From positions 62,001 to 126,000 of the forward strand of contig JAMOOQ010000012.1 in the NCBI GenBank assembly GCA_027100635.1: DNA of 64,000 bases. Direction: 5' to 3'. The position numbers and the translations under genes were made by a program. Below the pieces are notes generated by a model. That model did no database searches and had not been told where the DNA came from. It saw only the letters and a list, made by a program, of their open reading frames with translations. The first letter of the stretch is position 1, and each line of letters begins with the position of its first letter. Shown here piece by piece: positions 25,808 to 34,401 of the stretch. The DNA comes from Campylobacteraceae bacterium (lineage in GTDB: Bacteria > Campylobacterota > Campylobacteria > Campylobacterales > Sulfurovaceae).

Positions 25808-26887
25808 ATGAGAAGAATAGTAATAGCGAGTGCAATCACAATTGCAACAATGACAACAGTAAGTGCAGAGTTTAGTTTTGGTGATATGTTTAGAGATATG
25901 AAAGATGCAGCAACATCAATGAGTCATGATGCAAGAGATAGTGTTGATTCAATGAAAGATGGAGCAGTTGAACTTGGTAAAAGTGGTGAGAGAACTGCTA
26001 CAAGTATGAGTAAAGATGCTAAAGATTCAGCTGTTAAAGTTTCTGATGATCTTAAAACTAGTGAAATTGCTACAGTAAATAGTGGTGAAAGATCTGTAAC
26101 TAATGTTAGTAAAGATGTAAGAGATTCTACAGTAGAACTTGCAGAAGATACAAAAGATTCTATTACAAATACTTCAAGAGATATGAAAGATAGCTCAACA
26201 ATGGCTACTAAAGATATGAAAGATAGTGCTATTGCAGTTTCTGGAGATATGAGTGATACTACAAAAACAATCTCTAATGATACAAATGATGCAACTAAAA
26301 ATGTATCTGATAACTTGAATGATTCTACTAAGACAATTTCAAATGATACAAATGATGCAACTAAAAATATTTCTGATAACTTAAATGATTCAACAAAAAC
26401 AATTTCAAATGATACAGCAGATTCAGCTAAAAATGTATCTAATAATATCAATGATTCTACAAAAACAATCTCTAATGATACAGCAGACTCAGCTAAAACT
26501 GTTTCTAATAACATTAATGATTCTACTAAGACAATTTCAAATGATACAAATGATGCAACTAAAAATATTTCTGATAACTTAAATGATTCAACAAAAACAA
26601 TTTCAAATGATACGAATGATGCAACTAAAAATGTATCTAATAACTTGAATGATTCAACAAAAACAATCTCTAATGATACAGCAGATGCAACTAAAACAAT
26701 TTCTGATAATGCGAATGACTCTACAAAGACAATTTCAAATGATACAGCAGATGCAACTAAAACAGTTTCAAGTAATGCAAATGATTCTACAAAAACAATT
26801 TCTAATGATACAGCAGATGCAACTAAAACAGTTTCTAGTAATGCAAATGATTCTACAAAAACAATTTCTAATGATACTCAAAAATAA
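25808..26887 (+). CDS. Exported protein of 22-residue (2 x 11) tandem repeats
   Basis: 359 residues from the ATG at 25808, preceded by GGGAGG; an upstream in-frame ATG at 25754 would add 18 residues before the signal peptide and is rejected. Signal peptide 1-20 (ending TVSA). Residues 25-150 are imperfect 11-residue units rich in S, T, D and K (for example SKDAKDSAVKV). From about residue 152 to the end there are nine 22-residue units of the form STKTISNDTADATKTVSSNA plus ND, and a partial tenth. The 66-bp DNA units are nearly identical. Hendecad repeats form long amphipathic helices in LEA-like proteins; function unknown. A terminator follows. Confidence 0.75.
   Translation: MRRIVIASAITIATMTTVSAEFSFGDMFRDMKDAATSMSHDARDSVDSMKDGAVELGKSGERTATSMSKDAKDSAVKVSDDLKTSEIATVNSGERSVTNVSKDVRDSTVELAEDTKDSITNTSRDMKDSSTMATKDMKDSAIAVSGDMSDTTKTISNDTNDATKNVSDNLNDSTKTISNDTNDATKNISDNLNDSTKTISNDTADSAKNVSNNINDSTKTISNDTADSAKTVSNNINDSTKTISNDTNDATKNISDNLNDSTKTISNDTNDATKNVSNNLNDSTKTISNDTADATKTISDNANDSTKTISNDTADATKTVSSNANDSTKTISNDTADATKTVSSNANDSTKTISNDTQK
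26260..26887 (+). repeat. 66-bp tandem coding repeats (nine full copies plus one partial)
   Basis: Direct repeats of 66 bp inside the exported repeat protein, each coding 22 residues beginning with (S/T)TKTISNDT. Units differ mainly at synonymous sites and at Asn/Ala and Asn/Thr positions, implying recent expansion by recombination or slippage; copy number could vary between strains. Confidence 0.88.
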
Positions 26888-26905
26888 TTAGTATATAATT
26901 ATGAA

Positions 26906-26926
26906 GCAGACCTTTTTGGTCTGTTT
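26906..26926 (+). terminator. Terminator after the repeat protein
   Basis: Stem CAGACC/GGTCTG around TTTTT, followed by TTTATAT, 20 bases after the stop codon. Confidence 0.75.
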
Positions 26927-26992
26927 ATATATTTAATTATGGATACAGATATTATATATAATTAAATATATATCAATCTAAAGGAGAGAGTT

Positions 26993-28105
26993 GTGAAAAA
27001 TAAGTTTAAAATAGGTCTATCAATATTAGCAATATTATCTATTAGTAGTTTGGCAAATGCAAATCAGGAGACTGAATTAAATGATGCAAATAAAAGTAAA
27101 TCTATAATTAAAGAGGAAAATAAAGTACCTATTATAGAGATTCATATTCCAAAAGTTCCAGAAGTACCAAAAGTACCCAAAGTTGTCACCATTGGTGGCA
27201 ACCCTCCAGTGGTAGAAAATGAAAGTATATATGAAAAAAGAAAAAGATTAAATCATAAAATCAATCCCTTACCTATACAATTACAACAAGATGTTAAAGT
27301 TGTATCAACTGATACCAAAAAAGAGTTACAAGTTGGAGATATTAAAAATAATAGAGTAAGTGCATATCTTAGAGGTACTTTTGTAGATTCTAATAGTGTA
27401 AAAAATAGTTTAGTAAAAGCAGGTTTTACTCTTTTATCAGAATATGTAATAGATAAAAAAGGTCTTTTAACAACAATAGTATTTACAAGTGAAGAGTTCC
27501 AAAAACAAGGGGATAAACCTAATAGGGGTTTTGCTAGTTCAATGAGAATCTTAGTTGATAAGAAAAATAAACAGATCTCCATAACAAATCCACTATATAC
27601 ATCAAGAGCATTTATGCAAGATGAATTTGATGAGAAAATTTCACAAGTAGTATTAGATAAATTAAGAGGTGCTTTTAGTGGACTAAAAGATTCTGATGGT
27701 ATGATAAAGTTTCATCTTCTCCCTAAATATCATTTTATGGTATCAATGCCATATTATAAAGATATGTTAGAGGTTGCATCAGCAAAGGACTCACAAACTC
27801 TTATAGATAAAATAAAAGCCCATAAAAAAGGTAAAAAACTTTTATATATGCAAAAACTTTCTAAAGATAGGTTTGTTATTGGAATACAATTAAGTAAAAG
27901 AACATCTAAGTTTGTAAAAAAGATTGGTTATGAAAATTCTGGATTGCTTCCTTATCCAATACTTATAGAAAATGGTGTTGCTAAAATTCTTGACCCTAAA
28001 TATTATATAGCAGTTATGTACCCTAAATTAAAGATGTCTCAGTTTATGACAATTGCAACTATTCCTGATGCAATAGAAAAAGATTGTGGAAGAGTTTTTA
28101 GATAA
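26993..28105 (+). CDS. Exported protein of unknown function with VPKVPKV linker
   Basis: 370 residues from a GTG preceded by AAAGGAGAG. Signal peptide 1-23 (ending ANA). Residues 50-70 form a Pro/Val/Lys linker (VPEVPKVPKV) like the stiff linkers of TonB or surface proteins. The remainder (about 110-370) is a globular region with no recognised family; it includes SAYLRGTFVDSNSVKNSL and ILDPKYYIAVMYPKLKMSQF. The second part reads like a periplasmic domain related to DUF302-type folds, but that is a weak impression. It has its own leader after the terminator at 26926. Confidence 0.6.
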   Translation: MKNKFKIGLSILAILSISSLANANQETELNDANKSKSIIKEENKVPIIEIHIPKVPEVPKVPKVVTIGGNPPVVENESIYEKRKRLNHKINPLPIQLQQDVKVVSTDTKKELQVGDIKNNRVSAYLRGTFVDSNSVKNSLVKAGFTLLSEYVIDKKGLLTTIVFTSEEFQKQGDKPNRGFASSMRILVDKKNKQISITNPLYTSRAFMQDEFDEKISQVVLDKLRGAFSGLKDSDGMIKFHLLPKYHFMVSMPYYKDMLEVASAKDSQTLIDKIKAHKKGKKLLYMQKLSKDRFVIGIQLSKRTSKFVKKIGYENSGLLPYPILIENGVAKILDPKYYIAVMYPKLKMSQFMTIATIPDAIEKDCGRVFR

Positions 28106-28130
28106 AAGATTTCTGTTAAAACTTATTTTT

Positions 28131-28283
28131 AGATTCTGTGTCAAGCACGGAATGACTGTTGTTTCTCAAATTGAGTATGACTGTTGTTTCTCAAATTGAG
28201 TATGACTGTTGTTTCTCAAATTGAGTATGACTGTTGTTTGTCATTCTGAATTTAATTCAGAATCTAGTTTTGAAAAAAATCTA
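28131..28283. repeat. Family-A repeat with embedded 25-bp tandem repeats
   Basis: Left arm AGATTCTGTGTCAAGCACGG; three exact 25-bp tandem copies (28154-28178, 28179-28203, 28204-28228) beginning GACTGTTGTTTCTCAAATTG; and the right arm TTTGTCATTCTGAATTTAAT to TCAGAATCTAGTTTTGAA. It separates the exported protein from the next small gene. Confidence 0.85.
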
Positions 28284-28338
28284 AAATACGAGTTAAATAA
28301 CTTTTGCTTAAAGTTCTTCTAATCTAAAAAATACTAAA

Positions 28339-28638
28339 ATGAATGCAAATAAATTCCTCCAAAAGATACTATATATGCAAGAGATAGAGACAGAAAAAAA
28401 TAATGGGATTGATATAATTACTATTTTATCAATATTAGGCGTAATGATTGCAATTTTATCAATGGCAATTATTAGAATATATATAAATAAAGAGATTTAT
28501 TACGAGAGTATAGAGATAACAAAAATCAAAAAAGAGTATAGTATATTAAAAGAGGAACAAGTCTCTTTGGTATATAGTATAAATAAATTAAGATATAAGA
28601 ATCTAATTGTTGATATGATCTCTGATACACAAAAATAA
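28339..28638 (+). CDS. Small bitopic membrane protein with coiled coil (FtsL/DivIC-like topology)
   Basis: 99 residues: a short cytoplasmic N terminus, one membrane helix (about 26-47, ITILSILGVMIAILSMAIIR) and a charged coiled-coil-forming segment (about 55-85). The layout resembles FtsL/DivIC division proteins, but sequence gives no proof. The ribosome-binding site is poor (CTAAAAAATACTAAA), lowering confidence. No neighbour supports a division role. Confidence 0.45.
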   Translation: MNANKFLQKILYMQEIETEKNNGIDIITILSILGVMIAILSMAIIRIYINKEIYYESIEITKIKKEYSILKEEQVSLVYSINKLRYKNLIVDMISDTQK

Positions 28639-28821
28639 AGCTAACAGTAAGCTAATAATAGCTATACTTTTAATCTAGTTAGATAATCAATCTAACAATT
28701 TTAGACTTTCAAAAAATCAATATTCCAACTCTTATAAAATTTTTGTATTTTGCTATCTAGTATTTTACTATAATTTTGAGTTTATTAAATGAGATTTTAC
28801 CTCAATATTTAGGATAATAAA

Positions 28822-29670
28822 ATGTACTATAAAACAATTAAAGAGCTTATTCTTATACTTTATATTTTTATAAGAGATTTTTCTGGAGCAATTTTTGATA
28901 AAAAGCTTGGTTACTATTCTGCAAGTTTAAGCTTCTACACAATCTCCTCTATTATTCCACTTTTAATCGTTATTTTTTATATTTTTAATAATCTTCCAAT
29001 ATTTGAGGATGTTCATATTCAAATTAGAGAGTTTATAATTCATAACTTTTTACCAACAAATTATAATGAGACTATGAAATATGTGGATAAATTTTTAATC
29101 TCTTCAGATAAAAAGCTAGGGATTTTGGAATTGAGTTATATAATATTAGCAACAACTCTATTCTTTAGAAATTATGATATTGTTATCAATGAAATCTTTG
29201 GTACAAAAAAACGAAATCTATTAAGAGTTGCTAAAACATATTGGATATTTCTTATAGCAGTATCTTTAATAATTCCATTATCATTTTATCTATCTATTCT
29301 TATAGATAACGCTCTAACCAATAATACTTCTCAAGTAACAGTTCATATATTCTATTTTTTACCATATTTTATTATCTGGGGATTGTTTTTTATATCTTAT
29401 AAAGTATCAGCAAGTATTAGGATTCGTACAAAAGCTGCATTTATTAGCTCTTTTATATCTTCTGGAATATGGTATGTATCAAAGATTGGATTTACATTTT
29501 ATATATTAAATAATAGTAAAATGTATCTAAGTATATATGGAAGCCTTAGCATTTTACTTATCTTTATGCTTTGGTTATATCTATCTTGGGCAATCTATCT
29601 TAGAGGGCTTAAATTATGTTGTATGTTAAATAGAAATAAAAATATAGATGGCGTATGGTGTGGCTATTAA
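28822..29670 (+). CDS. YihY/BrkB family inner-membrane protein
   Basis: 282 residues with six hydrophobic segments. The family hallmarks are a start near a helix with YYSASLSFYTISSIIPLLIV, a central ILATTLFFRNYDIVINEIFGTKKR, and GSLSILLIFMLWLYLSWAIYLRG at the end. The family was once miscalled RNase BN; its real function is unknown and may be transport. Start ATG follows TAGGATAA. It is alone on the plus strand, convergent with comEC. Confidence 0.83.
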   Translation: MYYKTIKELILILYIFIRDFSGAIFDKKLGYYSASLSFYTISSIIPLLIVIFYIFNNLPIFEDVHIQIREFIIHNFLPTNYNETMKYVDKFLISSDKKLGILELSYIILATTLFFRNYDIVINEIFGTKKRNLLRVAKTYWIFLIAVSLIIPLSFYLSILIDNALTNNTSQVTVHIFYFLPYFIIWGLFFISYKVSASIRIRTKAAFISSFISSGIWYVSKIGFTFYILNNSKMYLSIYGSLSILLIFMLWLYLSWAIYLRGLKLCCMLNRNKNIDGVWCGY

Positions 29671-29853
29671 AACATAGATATTATATCTATATTCATCTTT
29701 TTTTCATTTTAGACTTCTTATCTCATCAAAACTTTTTTATTTTTTGAATAACTCTATAATTTAAATAATTTTCCTCTATATTGCTATTTTTATCAAAAAA
29801 TGAGATATAAATTGATCGTGGTATATCTATCTTTTTGATTTATTATATCATAA

Positions 29854-31131
29854 CTAGATAAAAAGATATATGGCGTATGATATAGAGATTAAAACAAGAA
29901 ACCAAAAAATATTTTTACTAAAAATAGAGGTGATAGAGACTATTAAATAGATTAAAAGTATATCAAAAGTTAAAGGCATTAAATAGGATAACTCTTTAGA
30001 GGAAACATCAATTAATAATAGTAAATATTTATCAAAAATATATCCATACCCCAGAATATGTAGGAATATTGAGATAGGATAAAATAGTATAAATATTAAA
30101 GATAAAAGTATAGAAAATGGTTGCAATATAGATGTAATATCAAATATAGTATGAACTACTGGTAACATTAAAAAAAAGATGCCAATAGGAAAAATTAAAT
30201 ATTTAAAAATCTTATTTTTTATATTTTTAGTATGTAAACCTATCAAATATATATAAAATACGCCAGATACTGATAACCAAAATGCTATAGAGAAGAATAG
30301 CGATATATCTATTGATAATAATCCTAAGACAATCATTAATAAAAAACTAAAACTAAATATCTCAATACCCAAAAGAGTTAAAATCCATGCAAATAGTATC
30401 ATACTATAAGAGCGAATCAGAGATGGTGGCATATCTACAAACCAAAGATAAAATCCAAGAGTCAAAATTGTGATAAAGCCAATATCCAAAAGAGAATGCC
30501 TATATGGAAAATATCTTTTTTGGGTATATTTATATGGTATTGCAATTAGTTTATATATAAAAATCCATAATATTGAAAGATGAAAACCACTAAGAGCTAT
30601 CAAATGACTAACTCCTAATTTGGATACTTGTAATCTCAACTCTTTTGATATTGGTGTTGCCAAAAATATTGCACTATAAAACTCTGATATAAAATTATTC
30701 TTATGTTGAGAGATTATCTCTTTTTGTAAGATTTCAAATTTAGACTCTATATTCTTAGTTAAGAAAATATCTTTTATCTTATATTTAAAAAAGGATATTG
30801 TCATAAAATCTATAAATCTTATCTCTTTATTTGGAATTAATTTAACTCTTACTTTTTGATTCTTAAAACTTCTTTTAGAGTTTAGATATATAAAAAATAT
30901 ATACCCCTCTTTTGATTTAACTTTTACTAATTGTGATGAATCTTGAATATTTTTGGCACTTTGTGGATATATGGTTATAACTTTTGCATTAGTATAATAA
31001 AATGGCTTAGAGATAAAATCTTTGTAGTTAATATAAGAGATAAATAGTCTGCTTAATATAAAAAGGAAAAGAGTTATTACTACTATGAATAACTCTTTTT
31101 TATTCAAAAATAAATTTACTTTTTGAATCAT
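29854..31131 (-). CDS. comEC: ComEC/Rec2 family DNA-uptake channel, short form
   Basis: 425 residues. N-terminal membrane helices and an OB-like soluble part (about 60-140), then the competence domain with LGVSHLIALSGFHLSILW near residue 175 and a membrane core with DMPPSLIRSYSMILFAWIL. The C-terminal metallo-beta-lactamase domain of Bacillus ComEC is absent, as is usual in epsilonproteobacteria. It should carry single-stranded DNA across the inner membrane in natural transformation. It follows dnaB by 17 bases as the last gene of the ilvE-SPFH-hisIE-dnaB unit. Confidence 0.87.
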   Translation of the reverse strand: MIQKVNLFLNKKELFIVVITLFLFILSRLFISYINYKDFISKPFYYTNAKVITIYPQSAKNIQDSSQLVKVKSKEGYIFFIYLNSKRSFKNQKVRVKLIPNKEIRFIDFMTISFFKYKIKDIFLTKNIESKFEILQKEIISQHKNNFISEFYSAIFLATPISKELRLQVSKLGVSHLIALSGFHLSILWIFIYKLIAIPYKYTQKRYFPYRHSLLDIGFITILTLGFYLWFVDMPPSLIRSYSMILFAWILTLLGIEIFSFSFLLMIVLGLLSIDISLFFSIAFWLSVSGVFYIYLIGLHTKNIKNKIFKYLIFPIGIFFLMLPVVHTIFDITSILQPFSILLSLIFILFYPISIFLHILGYGYIFDKYLLLLIDVSSKELSYLMPLTFDILLIYLIVSITSIFSKNIFWFLVLISISYAIYLFI

Positions 31132-31148
31132 CTATTTAACTATATCAA

Positions 31149-32597
31149 TTAAAATGGTGCTGGTAAATCTATTTTTGGATCTCTCATATCTATATCATTT
31201 TCTTCATAACTTACCTCATAAGATGGAGAATGTGAATGTAAATCTGCATCCACAAATCTTGTAAAGTTTTTTTGAAACATAAGCTTGACTGTTCCTGTTG
31301 GTCCATTTCTTTGTTTTCCAATAATAAGCTCTGTCTCCTCTTCGGTTTTGACCTTAAAATCACTCTTATAATCTTTACCTTCTGCTTTTGCTTTCATCTC
31401 TCGCTCTTTCTCTTGAGCCTCACGATAAACATCATCACGATAAACAAATAATATAATATCTGCATCTTGTTCAATCGCTCCACTTTCACGCAAATCACTT
31501 AACATTGGTCGTTTATTATCTCTTGATTCTACCCCACGATTTAGTTGAGAGAGTGCAAGAATTGGTATTTGAAGTTCACGAGCAAGTTGTTTTAATCCTC
31601 TTGAAATCTCTGAAATTTCTTGTTGTCTTCCATCTGTTCCACCTGAACCACTCATAAGTTGCAGATAATCAATAATAGCCATACTAATCTCTGGATGTTG
31701 AGTTTTTAATTTTCTTAATTTACTTCGTACATGAGAAATTGTTGCATATCCACCATCATCAACAAAGAGTTTTTTATTTGAAATTGTATCAGTTGCATCA
31801 CTTAATTGAGTCCATTGATTATCATTTAAATCTCCAACTCTAAGAGCCTGAAGAGGGATAGAAGTATGTGCAGATAAAAGCCTTAACATTAACTGTTCTG
31901 CGGGCATCTCTAGTGAAAATATTGCTACACCTTCATCTCTCTGAATCGCTTTAAGAGCCATATTTAGCGCTAGTGCAGTTTTCCCCATCGCTGGACGTGC
32001 AGCAATTATTATTAAATCTCCTTTACCAAATCCACTTGTTTTATCATTAAGATTTAAAAACCCTGTATCAACACCTATAAGTTTAGAATTTCCAAGAGCT
32101 TTTAATCTATTTATCTCATCAAGAAGTGCTAAAGTTATCTCTTTAGAGCCTCTAAAGTCTTGATTTGTGCTATTTTGTGTAATCTCATATAGTTTTTTTT
32201 CAACCAAATTAACAACTTCAACAGCTGGTAAATCATCCTCTAGGGTTACTCTTTTTATCACTGTGGCAAGATTTGCTAATAATCTTTTGGTAGATTTTGC
32301 TTTTATCTCATTAGTATAAGCATTTGTATTTACAATTGGATTTGCCGATAAAATATCAAGCATAGCATTTTCATCGAATTTACCAATTTTTATAAGCTTT
32401 GAGCGTAAAAATTCATCATCAATAGGCTTCTCTTCTACAAAAAGCTCATTTGATGCATTAAAAAAATATTGATGAAAGGGCAGATAAAAATCCTCTGCCT
32501 TAAGTTTTGAAGATATATCTTCAAATACATCTGGGTCAAATATAATAGAAGAGAGAATAGCTCTTTCTATATTTATATTATATAAGTTTTCTTGCAT
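31149..32597 (-). CDS. dnaB: Replicative DNA helicase DnaB
   Basis: 482 residues. An N-terminal helical domain (about 1-110), a linker, and the RecA-like motor with Walker A AARPAMGKTALALN, SLEMPAEQLMLRL, IDYLQLM and QLNRGVESR motifs. No intein. It unwinds DNA at the replication fork as a hexamer. Its position between hisIE and comEC, with short gaps, implies shared transcription from the right. Confidence 0.96.
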   Translation of the reverse strand: MQENLYNINIERAILSSIIFDPDVFEDISSKLKAEDFYLPFHQYFFNASNELFVEEKPIDDEFLRSKLIKIGKFDENAMLDILSANPIVNTNAYTNEIKAKSTKRLLANLATVIKRVTLEDDLPAVEVVNLVEKKLYEITQNSTNQDFRGSKEITLALLDEINRLKALGNSKLIGVDTGFLNLNDKTSGFGKGDLIIIAARPAMGKTALALNMALKAIQRDEGVAIFSLEMPAEQLMLRLLSAHTSIPLQALRVGDLNDNQWTQLSDATDTISNKKLFVDDGGYATISHVRSKLRKLKTQHPEISMAIIDYLQLMSGSGGTDGRQQEISEISRGLKQLARELQIPILALSQLNRGVESRDNKRPMLSDLRESGAIEQDADIILFVYRDDVYREAQEKEREMKAKAEGKDYKSDFKVKTEEETELIIGKQRNGPTGTVKLMFQKNFTRFVDADLHSHSPSYEVSYEENDIDMRDPKIDLPAPF

Positions 32598-32620
32598 TTT
32601 TGTCCTAACTGAAAAAAGAG

Positions 32621-33295
32621 TTATTTAGTTCTATTCTCTTTCTCTTTTATTCCACTCATTCCAAAACGACGAGCTAGTTCCTGTTTAATTCTATCAGGAG
32701 ATACATCACGATATGCAAGTCCTACAAGAGAGTGATAAAGTAAATCAGATGCTTCATAAATTACTTGTGCATCATCTTCTGATTCAATAGCAACTACTAA
32801 TTCATCCGCTTCTTCTTTAATTTTAGATAAAAGTAAATCTTTATCATTTAATAGCTTTTTTGTCCAAGACTTTTGGCTATTATCATTTTTACGACTAAGA
32901 ATTGTATGATATAAAGTATCAACTACACCATAAATAGCATCTGTATCTACCTCTTGAGTTAATACTACTTTATCTTGAGTTATACTTGTAAAAAAGCAAC
33001 TTTTAGTTCCTGTATGACAAGCTACACCATTTTGTTTGATTTTAAGAATAATAGTATCTCCATCACAATCAACAAGCATATCTTGTACCTCTTGTGTATG
33101 ATTTGAACTTTCACCTTTTTTCCAAATTCTCTGTTTACTTCTGCTAAAATAGTGAGCAAAGCTAGTTTCAAGTGTTAGATTATATGCCTCTTGATTCATA
33201 TAAGCCAACATTAAAACTTCACTATTCTCATAATCTTGAGCAATTGCTGGGATAAGAGGTGTCTTATTCCAGTCAATTTTTACTTTATTATTCAT
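32621..33295 (-). CDS. hisIE: Bifunctional phosphoribosyl-AMP cyclohydrolase / phosphoribosyl-ATP pyrophosphatase
   Basis: 224 residues. The HisI half (about 1-110) has DYENSEVLMLAYMN, the DCDGDTI metal loop and GVACHTGTKSCFF; the HisE half (about 120-210) has KKLLNDKDLLLSKIKEEADE-type helices and DLLYHSLVGL. It performs steps 2 and 3 of histidine synthesis. It overlaps the SPFH gene by 8 bases and precedes dnaB by 23, so it is expressed in that unit, away from other his genes. Confidence 0.95.
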   Translation of the reverse strand: MNNKVKIDWNKTPLIPAIAQDYENSEVLMLAYMNQEAYNLTLETSFAHYFSRSKQRIWKKGESSNHTQEVQDMLVDCDGDTIILKIKQNGVACHTGTKSCFFTSITQDKVVLTQEVDTDAIYGVVDTLYHTILSRKNDNSQKSWTKKLLNDKDLLLSKIKEEADELVVAIESEDDAQVIYEASDLLYHSLVGLAYRDVSPDRIKQELARRFGMSGIKEKENRTK

Positions 33296-34400
33296 TGCTT
33301 CCTACTGTACTTCTTTGAACTATATTTTTACCATTTGTTTTTGAATCAACCCAAATATTTGGAACTGCTCCACCAGGTGTTAAGAAAATTTGTGCATTAG
33401 TATTAACTTTAAGAGCTTCATTAAATTTTAATTGAGTCTCTATCTGTTTAAGTTGCAATAGTGCAGGAGTCAGAGATTTTGCAATTAATATATTGGCTTT
33501 TGCTTGTTCTTCTGCTTCAATTCTTACTTTATCAGCCTCACCTTGTGCCTCAATTCTATTTCTTTGAGCCTCACCTTTTGCAATTTCTGCTTTTCTTTGA
33601 GCATCTTGTTTTGCTTTCTCTTTTTGTTGTTCTGCTACTGTTACTTCTTGTTTAGCAATCTGAACTCTCTCAATTTGTTCTCTAATTTTTACAGGTAGTT
33701 CTATATTTCTAAGTTGCACTGATGATAATTCCACAGGTTTACCCTCTAGTTCACTTATCGATACTTTTACTTTTGTTTGAATAGATTTTGCAATCTCATT
33801 TCTCATCTCTGGAAGTTGTTCAGCAGTATATTGACCAACAACATCTCTTACCACTTCTCTTACTGTTGAGTTTATAATCTTTTCTTCCCAACTGTCACCC
33901 CATTTTTCAATAGTAGCAGGAGCAGACTCAGCTTTTAATCTATATTGAACAGCTAACTCTATTTGAACATTTAGTCCTCTTTTATCTAATACTAAGATAG
34001 ATTCATTTCTTCTTAGTCCACCCTCATATTTGTTACCATCACCAATTGCAACTCTACTATTATTACTATAAGTTATCATTTTAATTTTTGTGTTTACTGT
34101 ATATATTTTTTGAAATACAGGGATATAAAAATGAAGACCTGCTTTTAAAGGAGTTTCGCTAAATTTACCAGTTGTAACTTTAATTCCAACTTCACCAGAA
34201 TTTATAATCATAAATGGTTTAAATGTAATAAGAGCAAAAATCAATATTATTGCACCTATAATAAATGGAGTATATTTACTAATGATATTATCAAGGTTAA
34301 AATTATTATTACCACTTTCTGGTTTTTTATTATTAGAGTTGTTATCTCCACTATTAGATGATTTTTTCTTTTTAAAATAGTCGTTCATATCTGCTGGCAT
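33288..34400 (-). CDS. SPFH/band-7 membrane protein, HflK/prohibitin-like
   Basis: 370 residues from the ATG at 34400; GGGGGG lies 9 bases upstream inside the end of ilvE. One membrane helix (about 43-63) is followed by an SPFH domain (INSGEVGIKVTTGKFSE onward) and a long alanine/glutamate/lysine-rich coiled coil (about 235-310). SPFH proteins form large membrane rings that regulate proteases or organise membranes. Gene order with ilvE matches what I recall in Campylobacter jejuni (Cj0268c-Cj0269c). The asparagine/serine-rich N-terminal tail is probably disordered. Confidence 0.87.
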   Translation of the reverse strand: MPADMNDYFKKKKSSNSGDNNSNNKKPESGNNNFNLDNIISKYTPFIIGAIILIFALITFKPFMIINSGEVGIKVTTGKFSETPLKAGLHFYIPVFQKIYTVNTKIKMITYSNNSRVAIGDGNKYEGGLRRNESILVLDKRGLNVQIELAVQYRLKAESAPATIEKWGDSWEEKIINSTVREVVRDVVGQYTAEQLPEMRNEIAKSIQTKVKVSISELEGKPVELSSVQLRNIELPVKIREQIERVQIAKQEVTVAEQQKEKAKQDAQRKAEIAKGEAQRNRIEAQGEADKVRIEAEEQAKANILIAKSLTPALLQLKQIETQLKFNEALKVNTNAQIFLTPGGAVPNIWVDSKTNGKNIVQRSTVGSNE

Positions 34401-34401
34401 T

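Noticed and set aside
25924-26514. A 196-residue minus-strand frame opposite the exported repeat protein
   Set aside because: It is the mirror of the 66-bp tandem repeats; the plus strand has a signal peptide, Shine-Dalgarno site and terminator.
26385-26891. Alternative plus-strand frames rich in Gln and Met over the 66-bp repeats
   Set aside because: Periodic open frames arise from the repeat itself; no start signal and no plausible protein.
28131-28283. Short tandem and inverted repeats considered as a CRISPR array
   Set aside because: Units are immediately adjacent without unique spacers, and no cas genes are present in the window.
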